Of a stretch of 8,472 nucleotides of DNA, positions 1-6,903 are shown one piece after another. Under the pieces are notes generated by a model. The model searched no databases. It worked only from the letters and a program-made list of their open reading frames with translations, and was not told where the DNA came from. How positions within the stretch are numbered: position 1 is the first letter of the stretch; the number at the start of each line of letters is the position of its first letter. Position numbers and translations under genes: made by a program. Source of the stretch: Fibrobacterota bacterium (lineage in GTDB: Bacteria; Fibrobacterota; Chitinivibrionia; Chitinivibrionales; Chitinispirillaceae); contig JAEZKP010000069.1 in the NCBI GenBank assembly GCA_023436145.1, forward strand, positions 1 through 8,472, read 5' to 3'.

Positions 1-240
1 GAAGCCCTGGCGGATACTACCGGAGCAGGCTCGGGAAAGTTGCATATTAAAAGTGAAACACCGGATTTCTATTTATACCGTTTTTACGGATATCTTGAAG
101 CCGATTCTAATGATTCTATCGATGTGACTTTGATATTTCCTTGGATAAAAGATTCCGTAGAATATTATCGAACGACTCAAAAAGAGTTGTATGGTAAGAC
201 CCCTTCATATATAATAAATAAAAATCTTAAAAATAAATAG
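1..240 (+). CDS. 3' end of an unrecognised protein (5' truncated by window edge)
   Basis: Frame 1 is open from the first base to a TAG at 238-240, giving the last 79 residues of a protein that begins outside the window. A TTG at 40-42 lies in frame, but the frame continues upstream without a stop, so it is probably not the start. The visible part is rich in aromatic and acidic residues (YLYRFYGYLEAD, FPWIKDSVEYY) and ends in a Lys/Asn-rich tail. There is no membrane segment and no motif I recognise. No obvious rho-independent terminator follows. The frame and codon use look like real coding sequence; the function is unknown. Confidence 0.6.
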   Translation, partial: EALADTTGAGSGKLHIKSETPDFYLYRFYGYLEADSNDSIDVTLIFPWIKDSVEYYRTTQKELYGKTPSYIINKNLKNK

Positions 241-372
241 TTATCATGTAATCGGTATCCAAACTGTGAAAGGTTGCTTTGAATCATCTACGCATGATAG
301 ATTCTCATAATGCGTTAACAGACACTGTCTGCGCTGAAAAATACTATAGGTATAATATTATAAGACAGTTCT

Positions 373-615
373 ATGGTTAAAGATACCTTCAGCATAGTAT
401 TTTTCAAAGAATCAACTGACACCTCTGAAAAAGTCATTTTATTCCCATTATCTTGCAAATCCAACATGTTAAGATCTGTAAATGCTGATGAAATGGCGTA
501 TGAAAAAAATGGATTTATTAGACTAAGGAAGAATTTTGAGATTCCCCTGATCATAACCATAACAAACATTAACGGACAACTTATTAATAGAGGGGTACTC
601 ATTCCAGACAAATGA
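373..615 (+). CDS. small hypothetical protein, doubtful
   Basis: An 80-residue ORF with ATG at 373 and TGA at 613-615. The N-terminal half is unremarkable. The last 30 or so residues (FEIPLIITITNINGQLINRG, then VLIPDK) look faintly like the beta-strand 'NxxGQxV' pattern of C-terminal sorting or carbohydrate-binding-like domains. This is a resemblance noted by eye, not a family call. There is no good Shine-Dalgarno before the ATG. A TATAAT lies at 351-356 without a matching -35 box. It could be a remnant of the 3' end of a larger decayed gene. A 116-residue ORF on the other strand covers the same bases, and I prefer the plus strand only on composition. Confidence 0.28.
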   Translation: MVKDTFSIVFFKESTDTSEKVILFPLSCKSNMLRSVNADEMAYEKNGFIRLRKNFEIPLIITITNINGQLINRGVLIPDK

Positions 616-870
616 CTGACACAGTACCCACTTCCCGCTTCGATGATGTTATATGGATGTTTCATACTGACAATGAGTTCTCAAATATCAAAAATTATTT
701 AATCTGGCGTGATTATGACCAATGTCAGTAATTTGTATCGAAAAGACATAACAAATAACTTACAAATTAAACGTAAAACCCACATATTTTATTGAAGTAT
801 ACATAATAGACGAAGCGTTGCATGAAAATAAAAAATCCATAAATAAACAGATTAAGGTTGTACCCACAAT

Positions 871-1017
871 ATTCTTTCCCGGATTCCGGATGTTTCACGC
901 AGAGCCGCTGGGCCGCAGAGGAGGTTTGCTGGGTGGGTGGGCCAAAAATCCGCCTCCATACTTCCCCAGAGATGAATACTCAATGCGATAAAAAGTTATC
1001 TCTGGGGTATATAAGAG
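871..1017. repeat. direct repeat copy A (about 147 bp, GC-rich, hairpin at one end)
   Basis: This segment recurs at 1191-1336 with six differences that I can count (one single-base indel, five substitutions). Three of these fall in the loop of the terminal hairpin. Weaker similarity continues outward to about 855 and 1029. It carries, in order, an 11-bp palindrome CCGGATTCCGG, a CTCTGCG-type segment on the minus strand, four runs of three G (910-912, 931-933, 935-937, 939-941) and the 44-nt hairpin at 964-1007. No open frame is shared by both copies beyond what the repeat itself imposes. It looks like a small non-autonomous mobile or REP-associated element. Confidence 0.85.
964..1007. repeat. 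44-nt hairpin repeat R1
   Basis: Left arm CCCCAGAGATGA (964-975), 20-nt loop, right arm TTATCTCTGGGG (996-1007). The 12 pairs include one G-T wobble at 974/997. It is one of five copies in the window with exactly the same arm and loop lengths. No T-run follows, so it is not an ordinary terminator. Confidence 0.9.
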
Positions 1018-1190
1018 TCTCAACACCGATTTAATCCCATTTTATTTCGCAGAAGACAGGTAAGGTAGGAATTACCTCTCCGGTTAACATTCCAGGGTGG
1101 TGTAATAAGTGGTTCAAATAATCTATACCTTTGTATCATTATTAATTATAAAGTCTTGTAAAGATAGTACACGCCGAGGTTATCCACATT

Positions 1191-1336
1191 ATTCTTTCCG
1201 GATTCCGGATGTTTCACGCAGAGCCGCTGGGCCGCAGAGGAGGTCTGCTGGGTGGGTGGGCCAAAAATCCGCCTCCATACTTCCCCAGAGATGAAAAACC
1301 AATGCGATAAAAAGTTATCTCTGGGGTATTTAAGAG
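1191..1336. repeat. direct repeat copy B
   Basis: Second copy of the repeat seen at 871-1017, in the same orientation, starting about 320 bp downstream. The CCGGATTCCGG palindrome, the G-runs (1229-1231, 1250-1252, 1254-1256, 1258-1260) and the terminal hairpin are all retained. It lies about 200 bp beyond the stop codon of the minus-strand RAYT-like gene. The DNA between the copies (1018-1190) is not repeated, so this is two insertions or an old duplication, not a simple tandem array. Confidence 0.85.
1283..1326. repeat. 44-nt hairpin repeat R2
   Basis: Left arm CCCCAGAGATGA (1283-1294), 20-nt loop, right arm TTATCTCTGGGG (1315-1326). The arms are identical to R1 and the loop differs at three positions. 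It lies downstream of the RAYT-like gene and, with R3, brackets it. Confidence 0.9.
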
Positions 1337-1542
1337 TTCTGATACCGAATGTCAACGAAGGAAAGCAACTCCAAGATTCTTCCCTGAGTTAGTCTCATAG
1401 ACTGCATCACAAAAATCGATAATTCATAGAAAAAATGAACATCTCTGCTGCGGCAGTTTATTTTGCAGAAATGAATAAAATGGCTGGATTATAGACATAC
1501 CAGAAAAAATGCAGATTTACCAACAGAATATGGAAAGATTTT

Positions 1543-2508
1543 TCAGGTGACCCCTTCTACCACACTTTTGATCAGATAATCTTTATTTTCAACATTACTG
1601 AATCTGGTAAGCATCCTGGAGACCGCTGATTCCGTAATTCTTAAATATCGTGCCGTATCTGCACCTGTAAATTCAAACCGGTTTTTGCAAATGGTAACAA
1701 AAAGTTCTCTGGCTGTGGATCTGACATTATATTGTCCTGCACGATAAATGTCACTGTTTTCCAGAATCAGTAATCGGGTTACTTCGTCGTGAATCTGTTC
1801 CATGGAAATATTTTCACTGATATGGCGAGCTATATGTAATCTTCTGCATCTGTCTAATTCCATCACGTGTTTGACAAACTCTGCTTTTCCGATTACCCAT
1901 AATTGTGGTTTCTCAAATCCTTGCTTTCCTCTATCGACATCATTAATTATAGAAGGAAAATCATCATTATTATCTGCATCTCTTACAAATTCACGATAAT
2001 CATCTATTGAACTTAATCCCATTCGATCCAGTATTGCATCTTTATTAATAAGTTCGGAAGAGTTATTTCCCAGAATAACTGAATGACTGCAGAATTTGTA
2101 GTTATCAAGCTCATCCAGAGTCAGTTCACCAAGTTCTACTCCTTTCAGATGAACAGTGCGGATAAGTTTTTTCAGCCGGTCGCTTTCTACTATAACCGAA
2201 TTAAAACGTGAAGAGAAGGCAGTTCCCTCACGCTTCAAAATTTTGTTAACCTTTTTAGCAATAATGGAATTAAAATGTTGCATAGCAAGGGAAATAGACT
2301 GCTGATCTGATTGAAGAACCAAGTGATATTGATTTATCGAAATCGAAAAACCATGACAAGTGAAGCAATATTTTTTTAGCGTTCTGGCCAACTGTTCAAG
2401 AAAGAAGGTTTTAATTTCATCTTTACTGAACATGTCTAAATCAGCGACTCCTTTGGCGGAGACGTGGTAGATAACGCCTGGAGCGACGATTCTGGGTTTT
2501 GTACACAT
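1543..2508 (-). CDS. RAYT-like (Y1/IS200-type) transposase relative lacking catalytic residues, with C-terminal HTH
   Basis: Intact 321-residue ORF. The start is ATG at 2508, supported by AAGGA (2516-2520) seven bases upstream. The N-terminal half follows the REP-associated tyrosine transposase pattern: KPRIVAPGVIYHVSAKG (4-20), SINQYHLVL (57-65), FSSRFNSVIVESD (98-110) and RTVHLKGVELG (117-127). Family members normally read NHYHL at the HUH site and RYIHLNPVRAG at the tyrosine site. Here Q60 replaces the first His (H62 is kept), T118 stands where the nucleophilic Tyr belongs, and the NP is KG. Residues about 205-305 are helical and end in a DnaA-C-terminal-like helix-turn-helix (STARELFVTICKNRF, then TARYLRITESAVSRMLTRF), found in one branch of RAYTs. 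By family knowledge, active members cut single-stranded REP hairpins. This one probably can no longer cut but may still bind DNA. Matching 44-nt hairpins flank it (R2 downstream, R3 65 nt upstream). Confidence 0.85.
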   Translation of the reverse strand: MCTKPRIVAPGVIYHVSAKGVADLDMFSKDEIKTFFLEQLARTLKKYCFTCHGFSISINQYHLVLQSDQQSISLAMQHFNSIIAKKVNKILKREGTAFSSRFNSVIVESDRLKKLIRTVHLKGVELGELTLDELDNYKFCSHSVILGNNSSELINKDAILDRMGLSSIDDYREFVRDADNNDDFPSIINDVDRGKQGFEKPQLWVIGKAEFVKHVMELDRCRRLHIARHISENISMEQIHDEVTRLLILENSDIYRAGQYNVRSTARELFVTICKNRFEFTGADTARYLRITESAVSRMLTRFSNVENKDYLIKSVVEGVT

Positions 2509-2572
2509 AGGTGATTCCTTTTATAGAAGTGGTGGTGGGAGTAGAGAAGTCGCAATTTCCATTCCAGATATG

Positions 2573-2616
2573 CCCCAGAGATGAAAACACTAAAAAGCGA
2601 AAAATCACCTCTGGGG
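2573..2616. repeat. 44-nt hairpin repeat R3, upstream of the RAYT-like gene
   Basis: Left arm CCCCAGAGATGA (2573-2584), 20-nt loop, right arm TCACCTCTGGGG (2605-2616). On the plus strand 2581/2608 is an A-C mismatch, but on the minus strand it is a G-T (G-U) pair. The element therefore folds best in the sense of the RAYT-like transcript. It ends 65 nt before that gene's ATG, so it may lie in its leader or promoter. Confidence 0.88.
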
Positions 2617-2723
2617 AATTGAGAATGAGAACTCATTGTATCCCTGTATCAGACATTAGCAGTGAAAAAGGGCAAGTGCCGTTAATCTTTTAACCGGATC
2701 GAAAATGCAAAAGATATAAAAAA

Positions 2724-2779
2724 CTGGTTTCAATGCGGCACAGCATTCTGCTGTGAGGTATCTTGGGAAAGAAAACCAG
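2724..2779. repeat. nested stem-loop, unexplained
   Basis: An inner perfect hairpin of 7 bp (CACAGCA 2739-2745, loop TTC, TGCTGTG 2749-2755) sits inside an outer 7-bp inverted repeat (CTGGTTT 2724-2730, AAACCAG 2773-2779). The unpaired arms between them are 8 and 17 nt. No T-run follows, and there is no similarity to the 44-nt hairpins. It could be a structured RNA, a protein-binding site or chance. Confidence 0.45.
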
Positions 2780-2823
2780 AGCGGTTTACATGAAATATCA
2801 TACTCAGGTTTTTAATAGCATCT

Positions 2824-2867
2824 CCCCAGAGGTGAAATCCTTCTTCGTAAAGATTACACCTCTGGGG
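2824..2867. repeat. 44-nt hairpin repeat R4
   Basis: Left arm CCCCAGAGGTGA (2824-2835), 20-nt loop, right arm ACACCTCTGGGG (2856-2867). Relative to R1, both the ninth base of the left arm and its partner have changed (A-T to G-C), keeping the pair. The innermost pair is A-A. Its right arm is shared with the terminator-like structure that follows. Confidence 0.88.
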
Positions 2868-2893
2868 AAGGTCTCCTTCTGAGGAATCTTTTT
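2849..2893 (+). terminator. possible intrinsic terminator or attenuator overlapping R4
   Basis: An interrupted stem can form: AAAGATT (2849-2855) with AATCTTT (2885-2891), CCTC (2859-2862) with GAGG (2881-2884), and GAAGG (2867-2871) with CCTTC (2875-2879). A T-run (2889-2893) follows. That is 16 pairs with small bulges, in plus-strand sense. No plus-strand gene lies just upstream for it to terminate, so it could act in the leader of the gene at 3105, or be fortuitous. It cannot form together with the R4 hairpin because both use 2859-2862 and 2867. Confidence 0.35.
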
Positions 2894-3060
2894 AATCATC
2901 GCAGAACTATGATCCCACAGCATTTATTGTCCTATTAATACTAAATGATAAAAATAGGCTCTCAATACCAATTTTAATTCTGTTATGGGTATAAAAAGGA
3001 CCCCTGTCTGTGCTACGGTGAAAAAGATTGATTATGAGCAGAAAAAATGATATTTTAGTT

Positions 3061-3095
3061 ACTAAATTACTAAAGCACTAAATAACTAAATTACT
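3061..3095 (+). repeat. imperfect 8-bp tandem repeat before the ribosome binding site
   Basis: Four consecutive 8-mers, ACTAAATT, ACTAAAGC, ACTAAATA and ACTAAATT, plus a further ACT run straight into the GGAGG of the next gene. Just upstream, TTTAGT (3054-3059) and ACTAAA (3061-3066) form a palindrome around T3060. Placement between promoter and start codon suggests an operator or a spacer-length switch. Confidence 0.65.
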
Positions 3096-3104
3096 GGAGG
3101 AGTA

Positions 3105-3584
3105 ATGAAAATCCCCACCACCTTAAAGCATAAACCCGTGATCGTTTCTGAAAATTATGAAAATGTTGATGGAAGGTATGCTAAAAATTCCGATGCAAAA
3201 GGGCTCTCCTTGGGATTAGCTCAATGGAATGATCGTGGCAAAGTAGATATTTCTGCTAAAGTGTGGAGACATACTGGTGAAAAATGGAGCAGACAGTCTG
3301 AAGAGCTCCCGCTTCACCGGGTTCTGGATCTGGCTATTCTGGTGTGCAGAGCCCGAATGCATTTTATGGAAGCTTATCGTTATGAAAAATTATACGACAC
3401 AGAAAAACCGATAATAGACCGGATAGGCTTGCAGGGAGATGCTATGACTGTGGAAGTGTGTATAGAAAACGAAAAAATCGATGAGGATATACAGATTTTT
3501 CAACAGGTCATCAGCGACAACGATGAATTAATTGCTGAACGACTATTTACAATATCAAGATTGTTGAAGCAAATGGGTTATTAA
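3105..3584 (+). CDS. DUF6530-like protein of unknown function
   Basis: 159 residues, ATG at 3105 with a strong GGAGG (3096-3100) four bases upstream, stop TAA. The N-terminal half carries the features I associate with the DUF6530 family: KIPTTLKHKPVIVSENY (2-18), VDGRY (21-25), and the block at 51-76 with key residues KVWRHTG, KWSRQSEELP and HRVLDL. The C-terminal half (about 80-159) is helical, acidic and less typical. There is no signal peptide or membrane segment, so it is probably cytosolic. No biochemical role is known to me. The gene stands alone, convergent with the large minus-strand gene after a 142-bp gap, and no clear terminator separates them. The family name is from memory and should be treated as likely rather than certain; that it is a real gene is very likely. 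Confidence 0.75.
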   Translation: MKIPTTLKHKPVIVSENYENVDGRYAKNSDAKGLSLGLAQWNDRGKVDISAKVWRHTGEKWSRQSEELPLHRVLDLAILVCRARMHFMEAYRYEKLYDTEKPIIDRIGLQGDAMTVEVCIENEKIDEDIQIFQQVISDNDELIAERLFTISRLLKQMGY

Positions 3585-3726
3585 ATGAAAAACTGGTCCT
3601 TTTAAAATTTATAACAGAACTATTTGGATAAACAGAAGTATTAACCACCTTTATGTTTATAGTTATGAGGTGTAAAAAGAGAACAGAGAATCATCGCTGA
3701 TTCTACTGTAAACCTGATCGTTAACT

Positions 3727-6657
3727 CTACTGCTTTACCAGTTCAGTGGTGACTCTGGTCATGATATCAGGATTATTGTAATGCTCAAAGCGCTGCCATA
3801 TATCATCCAGTTCTGATATTTTACCGGTTTTCCATGCAGAAACGTTTAAAGAGACCATCAGAAAACGATTTATGAAATCATCCTCGATAGGCCCGCTCTC
3901 CTGAAGAAGTTCTCTGGAATAACGGTAAAGTGAGGACATATCATAGTTACATAATGCCTGAAAATAGCTCATCCAGGTTCTATCTTCATCATCCAGAGGT
4001 ATGCCTGATGTCTTGGTGATGATAATCTGCCAGGTATCCCGCATTTCCGAAGCAGAAAGAAATGGTATTGTCTTTTCGAGAATCTCTATTATGGTACTGA
4101 AAAGCTGATTGAATGTGAATTGGTTCATCGATGCATAGTCAAGAGTAACGGCTGCACTCGAACGGTCCGGAAGAATCGTGACTGTATCTTTTGTGGTGCC
4201 CAGACTCATGAGTTCATTGTACATCTTTTTTGCTTCATTGAATTGAACCAGATTGTAAATGTCAGGAAGCACTTCTCTGGGCTGAAAATGGATAACCCCG
4301 GTGTCCAATTCCACTATTCTTCTTACCGGAATTATATATTCTCTTAAAGTATCAAGAAGCCGGATATCCTTATCGATGAAACGATATTTCACTGCATTCA
4401 GGTCTACAAACGGATAATAATCGGAATTGCGTGGCCAGGAGAAAGCATCGATTAGCGGATTAAACAGTTTCTGTGATACAAAACTGGTTACCTTAAGATC
4501 ATCGATCGAGTGTATTTCCATAGCTTTAAGGCTTTTGGCCAAAGGATAAATCTCAAAGATATCTCTATTAATGTTTAAAGATCCGCTATTCCCAGTAGTA
4601 GCGATGGTGATGAGATCTGATCCTGCTGTATACATCACATAATGCGGAAAGTGTTCACGTAAAGCTTTGAATATGGAGACCAGTATGGAGACATCTGATT
4701 CATATTTATGAAACCATTGAACCAGTATACCATTTTCATTGAGGTGGTTTTTAATCAATCCAAAAAACTCCTCTGAAAAAAGACCGGAAACTCCGCTTAT
4801 CCATGGATTAGATGGTTCAGAAACAATGATATCATATTTGCGGTTGTGTGCGGAAAAGAAGGTTTTTGCATCATCGATATAAATATTACATCTTTTGTCG
4901 GTAAAGGTATTGGATACTTTATCTCCTATCAATTTGGCTGCTTCCACTATAGCTGGTTCAATCTCAACAACATCTACGCTTTTAAGGGTGGTATCATAGA
5001 GCAGATAATGAGAGGTCATTCCTGAGCCCAATCCAATTACAGCTGCACTGGAGCCATTCTCTTTACATGCCAGAGGCAGGACCGCTGTGAGTGCCATAGT
5101 ATACTCATCACCGCTGATACCTCCACGTACATTGACACTGGCATCAGGTTTACCATTGGTGGTCAACACCAGAGATCCCCCGCTGCGAAAGAGTGACACT
5201 GATGCAGTCTTGCCATCCTTATTAAAGATGATTTTCTTGTTTTTATTGATGGTTCCATTTCGATAAACACCGGAAGCTGTAAGCAGCGGATCGATAGAGC
5301 CAAAAACCACGGTCACTGCGATAAAACAACCGCTGACCGGTGTCAGGATAGATCTTAAATTGCTCTGTTGCATCTCCTTAAAAGTGTAAAGAACATACAG
5401 ACCGATTCCAATATCTATTATTCCGCCGATAGTAATAAGTAATCGTAATCCCAGAAATGGCATCAGAAGCCAGACCGCAATAACTACTCCGATTATGCTT
5501 CCGAAAGTGTTTATCGCATATACTTTTCCGATGGTTTCTTCACCGGATCCATCTCTATAGAACAGATGAACAATAAGCGGCAGTACCATTCCGGCACAGA
5601 TTGTTGAAGGAAGCATTATAAGAAGGCAGATACTGTGGCTGAAAAGGTTAAACAGAAGATAACCCTGTTCATTTTTAGCCAATGCAGCCATCACAAACTT
5701 CATGAAACTGAACATGTGGTTATAGGTGAATATGGTAAGTAGGGCGGTTATTCCCATGATCACCTGCGCCAGAACAATTGCAGCAGGGATGTTTTTAATC
5801 TTATCGATTCTATTGCGAATAAAGAAACTGCCTAGTGCCATCCCGAAGATAAAAGCACTTAACATCAGTTCAAAAGAGTGAGTGGAACTTCCCAGGACCA
5901 AGCTAAGCATCCGGATCCATCCAATCTCATAAATAAAGGATGCCGCTGCAGTTGCACCTGAAACCAGTAAAAGTGGCAGATAGTTGGCAGGTTTAATTTC
6001 GTTTTGGTTTTCAAACACCGGGATAGGCTCGTTGGAAAAACTATCCTTACGGCAGAGGGCAAAAACCGTGACGCCTACCAGAATGTCAAGGATTCCTCCC
6101 GTAATGATTGCACCCTTGAGCCCGATTTTGTCCACCAGGTAAAACCCGCTCAGAAGTACTCCTGCGGATGCTCCCAGGGTGTTGGTGAAATATAGAAAGG
6201 AGATCTTGTAACCACTGGTTCCCGGAAATTTACGGATAAATCCAGCTGCCATCAGGGGAAATGTGGCTCCCAGGAGAATAGACTGGGGAAAAATAATCAG
6301 TGAAGCAGTCAGCCATTTATATGTAATAATGAGAAATGGTGCATTGAGCGAGGGGATTACCTTATCATAGGAGTACTGCAGATAATTCACGAAGAAGTCA
6401 TGGAAAAAGACTGCCAGAATACCCAGAACAAGTTCCACCAGGGCATAGAAGACCAGAAGGTTCTTGATCTTCCTGACTTTGATACCTGCAATCCAGGCTC
6501 CCAGAGCCATTCCTCCCATGTAGATCACCAGGACTATGGTCTGAGAATAGGCGGCATGGCCCAGGAAGAGTTTAAGATAATGGGACCAGATCGATTCGTA
6601 GATGAGTCCAGCTATTCCAGAGATGAAAAAGAGGCCAAAATAGATGATAGTTTGCAT
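3727..6657 (-). CDS. membrane (MFS-like) protein fused to a spermidine-synthase-like domain
   Basis: 976 residues from ATG 6657. A longer frame begins at ATG 6723, but it adds 22 residues the family lacks and has no Shine-Dalgarno. ATG 6657 has GAGG four bases upstream and gives the usual start, MQTIIYFGLFFISGIAGLIY. Residues about 1-460 hold a dozen or so hydrophobic segments in two related halves (SGIAGLIYESIW near 13-24; SGATAAASFIYEIGW near 233-247). Residues about 500-650 form a Rossmann methyltransferase-like domain: GLGSG 542-546 (nucleoside binding), VVEIEP 563-568, DD 595-596 and SEPSNPW 613-619. True spermidine synthases have a catalytic Asp where Glu stands here, as is usual in this fused family, so polyamine synthesis is doubtful. 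NSDYYPF (745-751) is another family block. The last ~220 residues are helical and unassigned. It lies in the inner membrane; the substrate is unknown. Confidence 0.9.
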   Translation of the reverse strand: MQTIIYFGLFFISGIAGLIYESIWSHYLKLFLGHAAYSQTIVLVIYMGGMALGAWIAGIKVRKIKNLLVFYALVELVLGILAVFFHDFFVNYLQYSYDKVIPSLNAPFLIITYKWLTASLIIFPQSILLGATFPLMAAGFIRKFPGTSGYKISFLYFTNTLGASAGVLLSGFYLVDKIGLKGAIITGGILDILVGVTVFALCRKDSFSNEPIPVFENQNEIKPANYLPLLLVSGATAAASFIYEIGWIRMLSLVLGSSTHSFELMLSAFIFGMALGSFFIRNRIDKIKNIPAAIVLAQVIMGITALLTIFTYNHMFSFMKFVMAALAKNEQGYLLFNLFSHSICLLIMLPSTICAGMVLPLIVHLFYRDGSGEETIGKVYAINTFGSIIGVVIAVWLLMPFLGLRLLITIGGIIDIGIGLYVLYTFKEMQQSNLRSILTPVSGCFIAVTVVFGSIDPLLTASGVYRNGTINKNKKIIFNKDGKTASVSLFRSGGSLVLTTNGKPDASVNVRGGISGDEYTMALTAVLPLACKENGSSAAVIGLGSGMTSHYLLYDTTLKSVDVVEIEPAIVEAAKLIGDKVSNTFTDKRCNIYIDDAKTFFSAHNRKYDIIVSEPSNPWISGVSGLFSEEFFGLIKNHLNENGILVQWFHKYESDVSILVSIFKALREHFPHYVMYTAGSDLITIATTGNSGSLNINRDIFEIYPLAKSLKAMEIHSIDDLKVTSFVSQKLFNPLIDAFSWPRNSDYYPFVDLNAVKYRFIDKDIRLLDTLREYIIPVRRIVELDTGVIHFQPREVLPDIYNLVQFNEAKKMYNELMSLGTTKDTVTILPDRSSAAVTLDYASMNQFTFNQLFSTIIEILEKTIPFLSASEMRDTWQIIITKTSGIPLDDEDRTWMSYFQALCNYDMSSLYRYSRELLQESGPIEDDFINRFLMVSLNVSAWKTGKISELDDIWQRFEHYNNPDIMTRVTTELVKQ

Positions 6658-6730
6658 AAAACCTCGGGAAGTGCAATAAAAGCCATGTAAAAGGTTAAAA
6701 AGTGTAACCGATAAACATAGCATAAATGGT

Positions 6731-6759
6731 AAATTACGAGTAGTTGAATATACAGTCAG
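6731..6759 (-). promoter_or_regulatory. weak sigma70-type promoter candidate
   Basis: Read on the minus strand: CTGACT (6754-6759), 17-bp spacer, TAATTT (6731-6736), each matching four of six consensus bases. Transcription would begin near 6724. This fits translation from ATG 6657 and leaves the in-frame ATG at 6723 almost leaderless. In AT-rich DNA such matches are common by chance. Confidence 0.25.
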
Positions 6760-6903
6760 GGCAGGGAAGAATGGGAAAAAAGAGGAGGTCTCCCCAGGGT
6801 TGCTTTTTATGGTGTTTTCCTTTCATGATGCGTTTCTAAGGAAACCCAAAGCATAGTGGGGAAGAAGAATGTCTTGATATCAGCTAAGCTGTTTCAGGAA
6901 TTT

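Larger units (their letters stand above)
616..1542. other. gene-poor spacer holding two direct repeats and two hairpins
   Basis: No convincing gene is visible in this 927-bp stretch; the short ORFs inside it run across the repeats in arbitrary frames. It holds direct repeat copy A (about 871-1017), copy B (about 1191-1336) and the 44-nt hairpins at the end of each copy. The 616-870, 1018-1190 and 1337-1542 parts are AT-rich and show nothing I can name. Base composition jumps sharply at the repeats, which are much more GC-rich than their surroundings, as expected of inserted elements. Confidence 0.6.
2509..3104. other. spacer with hairpins R3 and R4 and other structured DNA
   Basis: This 596-bp divergent spacer lies between the RAYT-like gene and the DUF6530-like gene and holds no credible gene. 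It contains hairpin R3, a nested stem-loop (2724-2779), hairpin R4 overlapped by a terminator-like structure (2849-2893) and an 8-bp tandem repeat (3061-3095). Both flanking genes must have their promoters here, but I see no clear -35/-10 pair for either. A TATAAA at 2990-2995 lacks a partner. Confidence 0.6.

Noticed and set aside
319..331. CAGACA-C-TGTCTG palindrome before the ORF at 373
   Set aside because: Six-bp arms are plausible for an operator, but nothing nearby supports a regulator or a real promoter.
315..665. 116-residue minus-strand ORF overlapping the 80-residue plus-strand ORF
   Set aside because: No ribosome binding site, odd hydrophobic composition without a clear membrane-protein pattern, and no recognisable motif. 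It is best read as a shadow frame.
612..731. 39-codon ORF whose ATG overlaps the TGA of the ORF at 373-615 (ATGA)
   Set aside because: The overlap is suggestive of coupling, but the ORF is short, the upstream ORF is itself doubtful, and no motif supports it.
964..1007. 44-nt hairpins as intrinsic terminators
   Set aside because: None of the five is followed by a T-run on either strand at its own stem end, and several lie upstream of genes rather than after them.
1146..1355. Minus-strand ORF across repeat copy B (and the plus-strand one at 1109-1294)
   Set aside because: The frames are produced by the repeat and hairpin sequence; copy A has an extra base that breaks the frame.
2436..2636. 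Minus-strand ORF overlapping the RAYT start
   Set aside because: It runs in another frame through hairpin R3 and the well-supported start of the RAYT-like gene.
964..2867. Hairpins as a CRISPR array
   Set aside because: Spacing between copies is irregular (hundreds of bases to over 1 kb), there are no uniform spacers, and no cas genes are present.
3646..3672. Possible terminator between the convergent genes (CACCT and AGGTG)
   Set aside because: Only five solid pairs with a large loop and no T-run; too weak to call.
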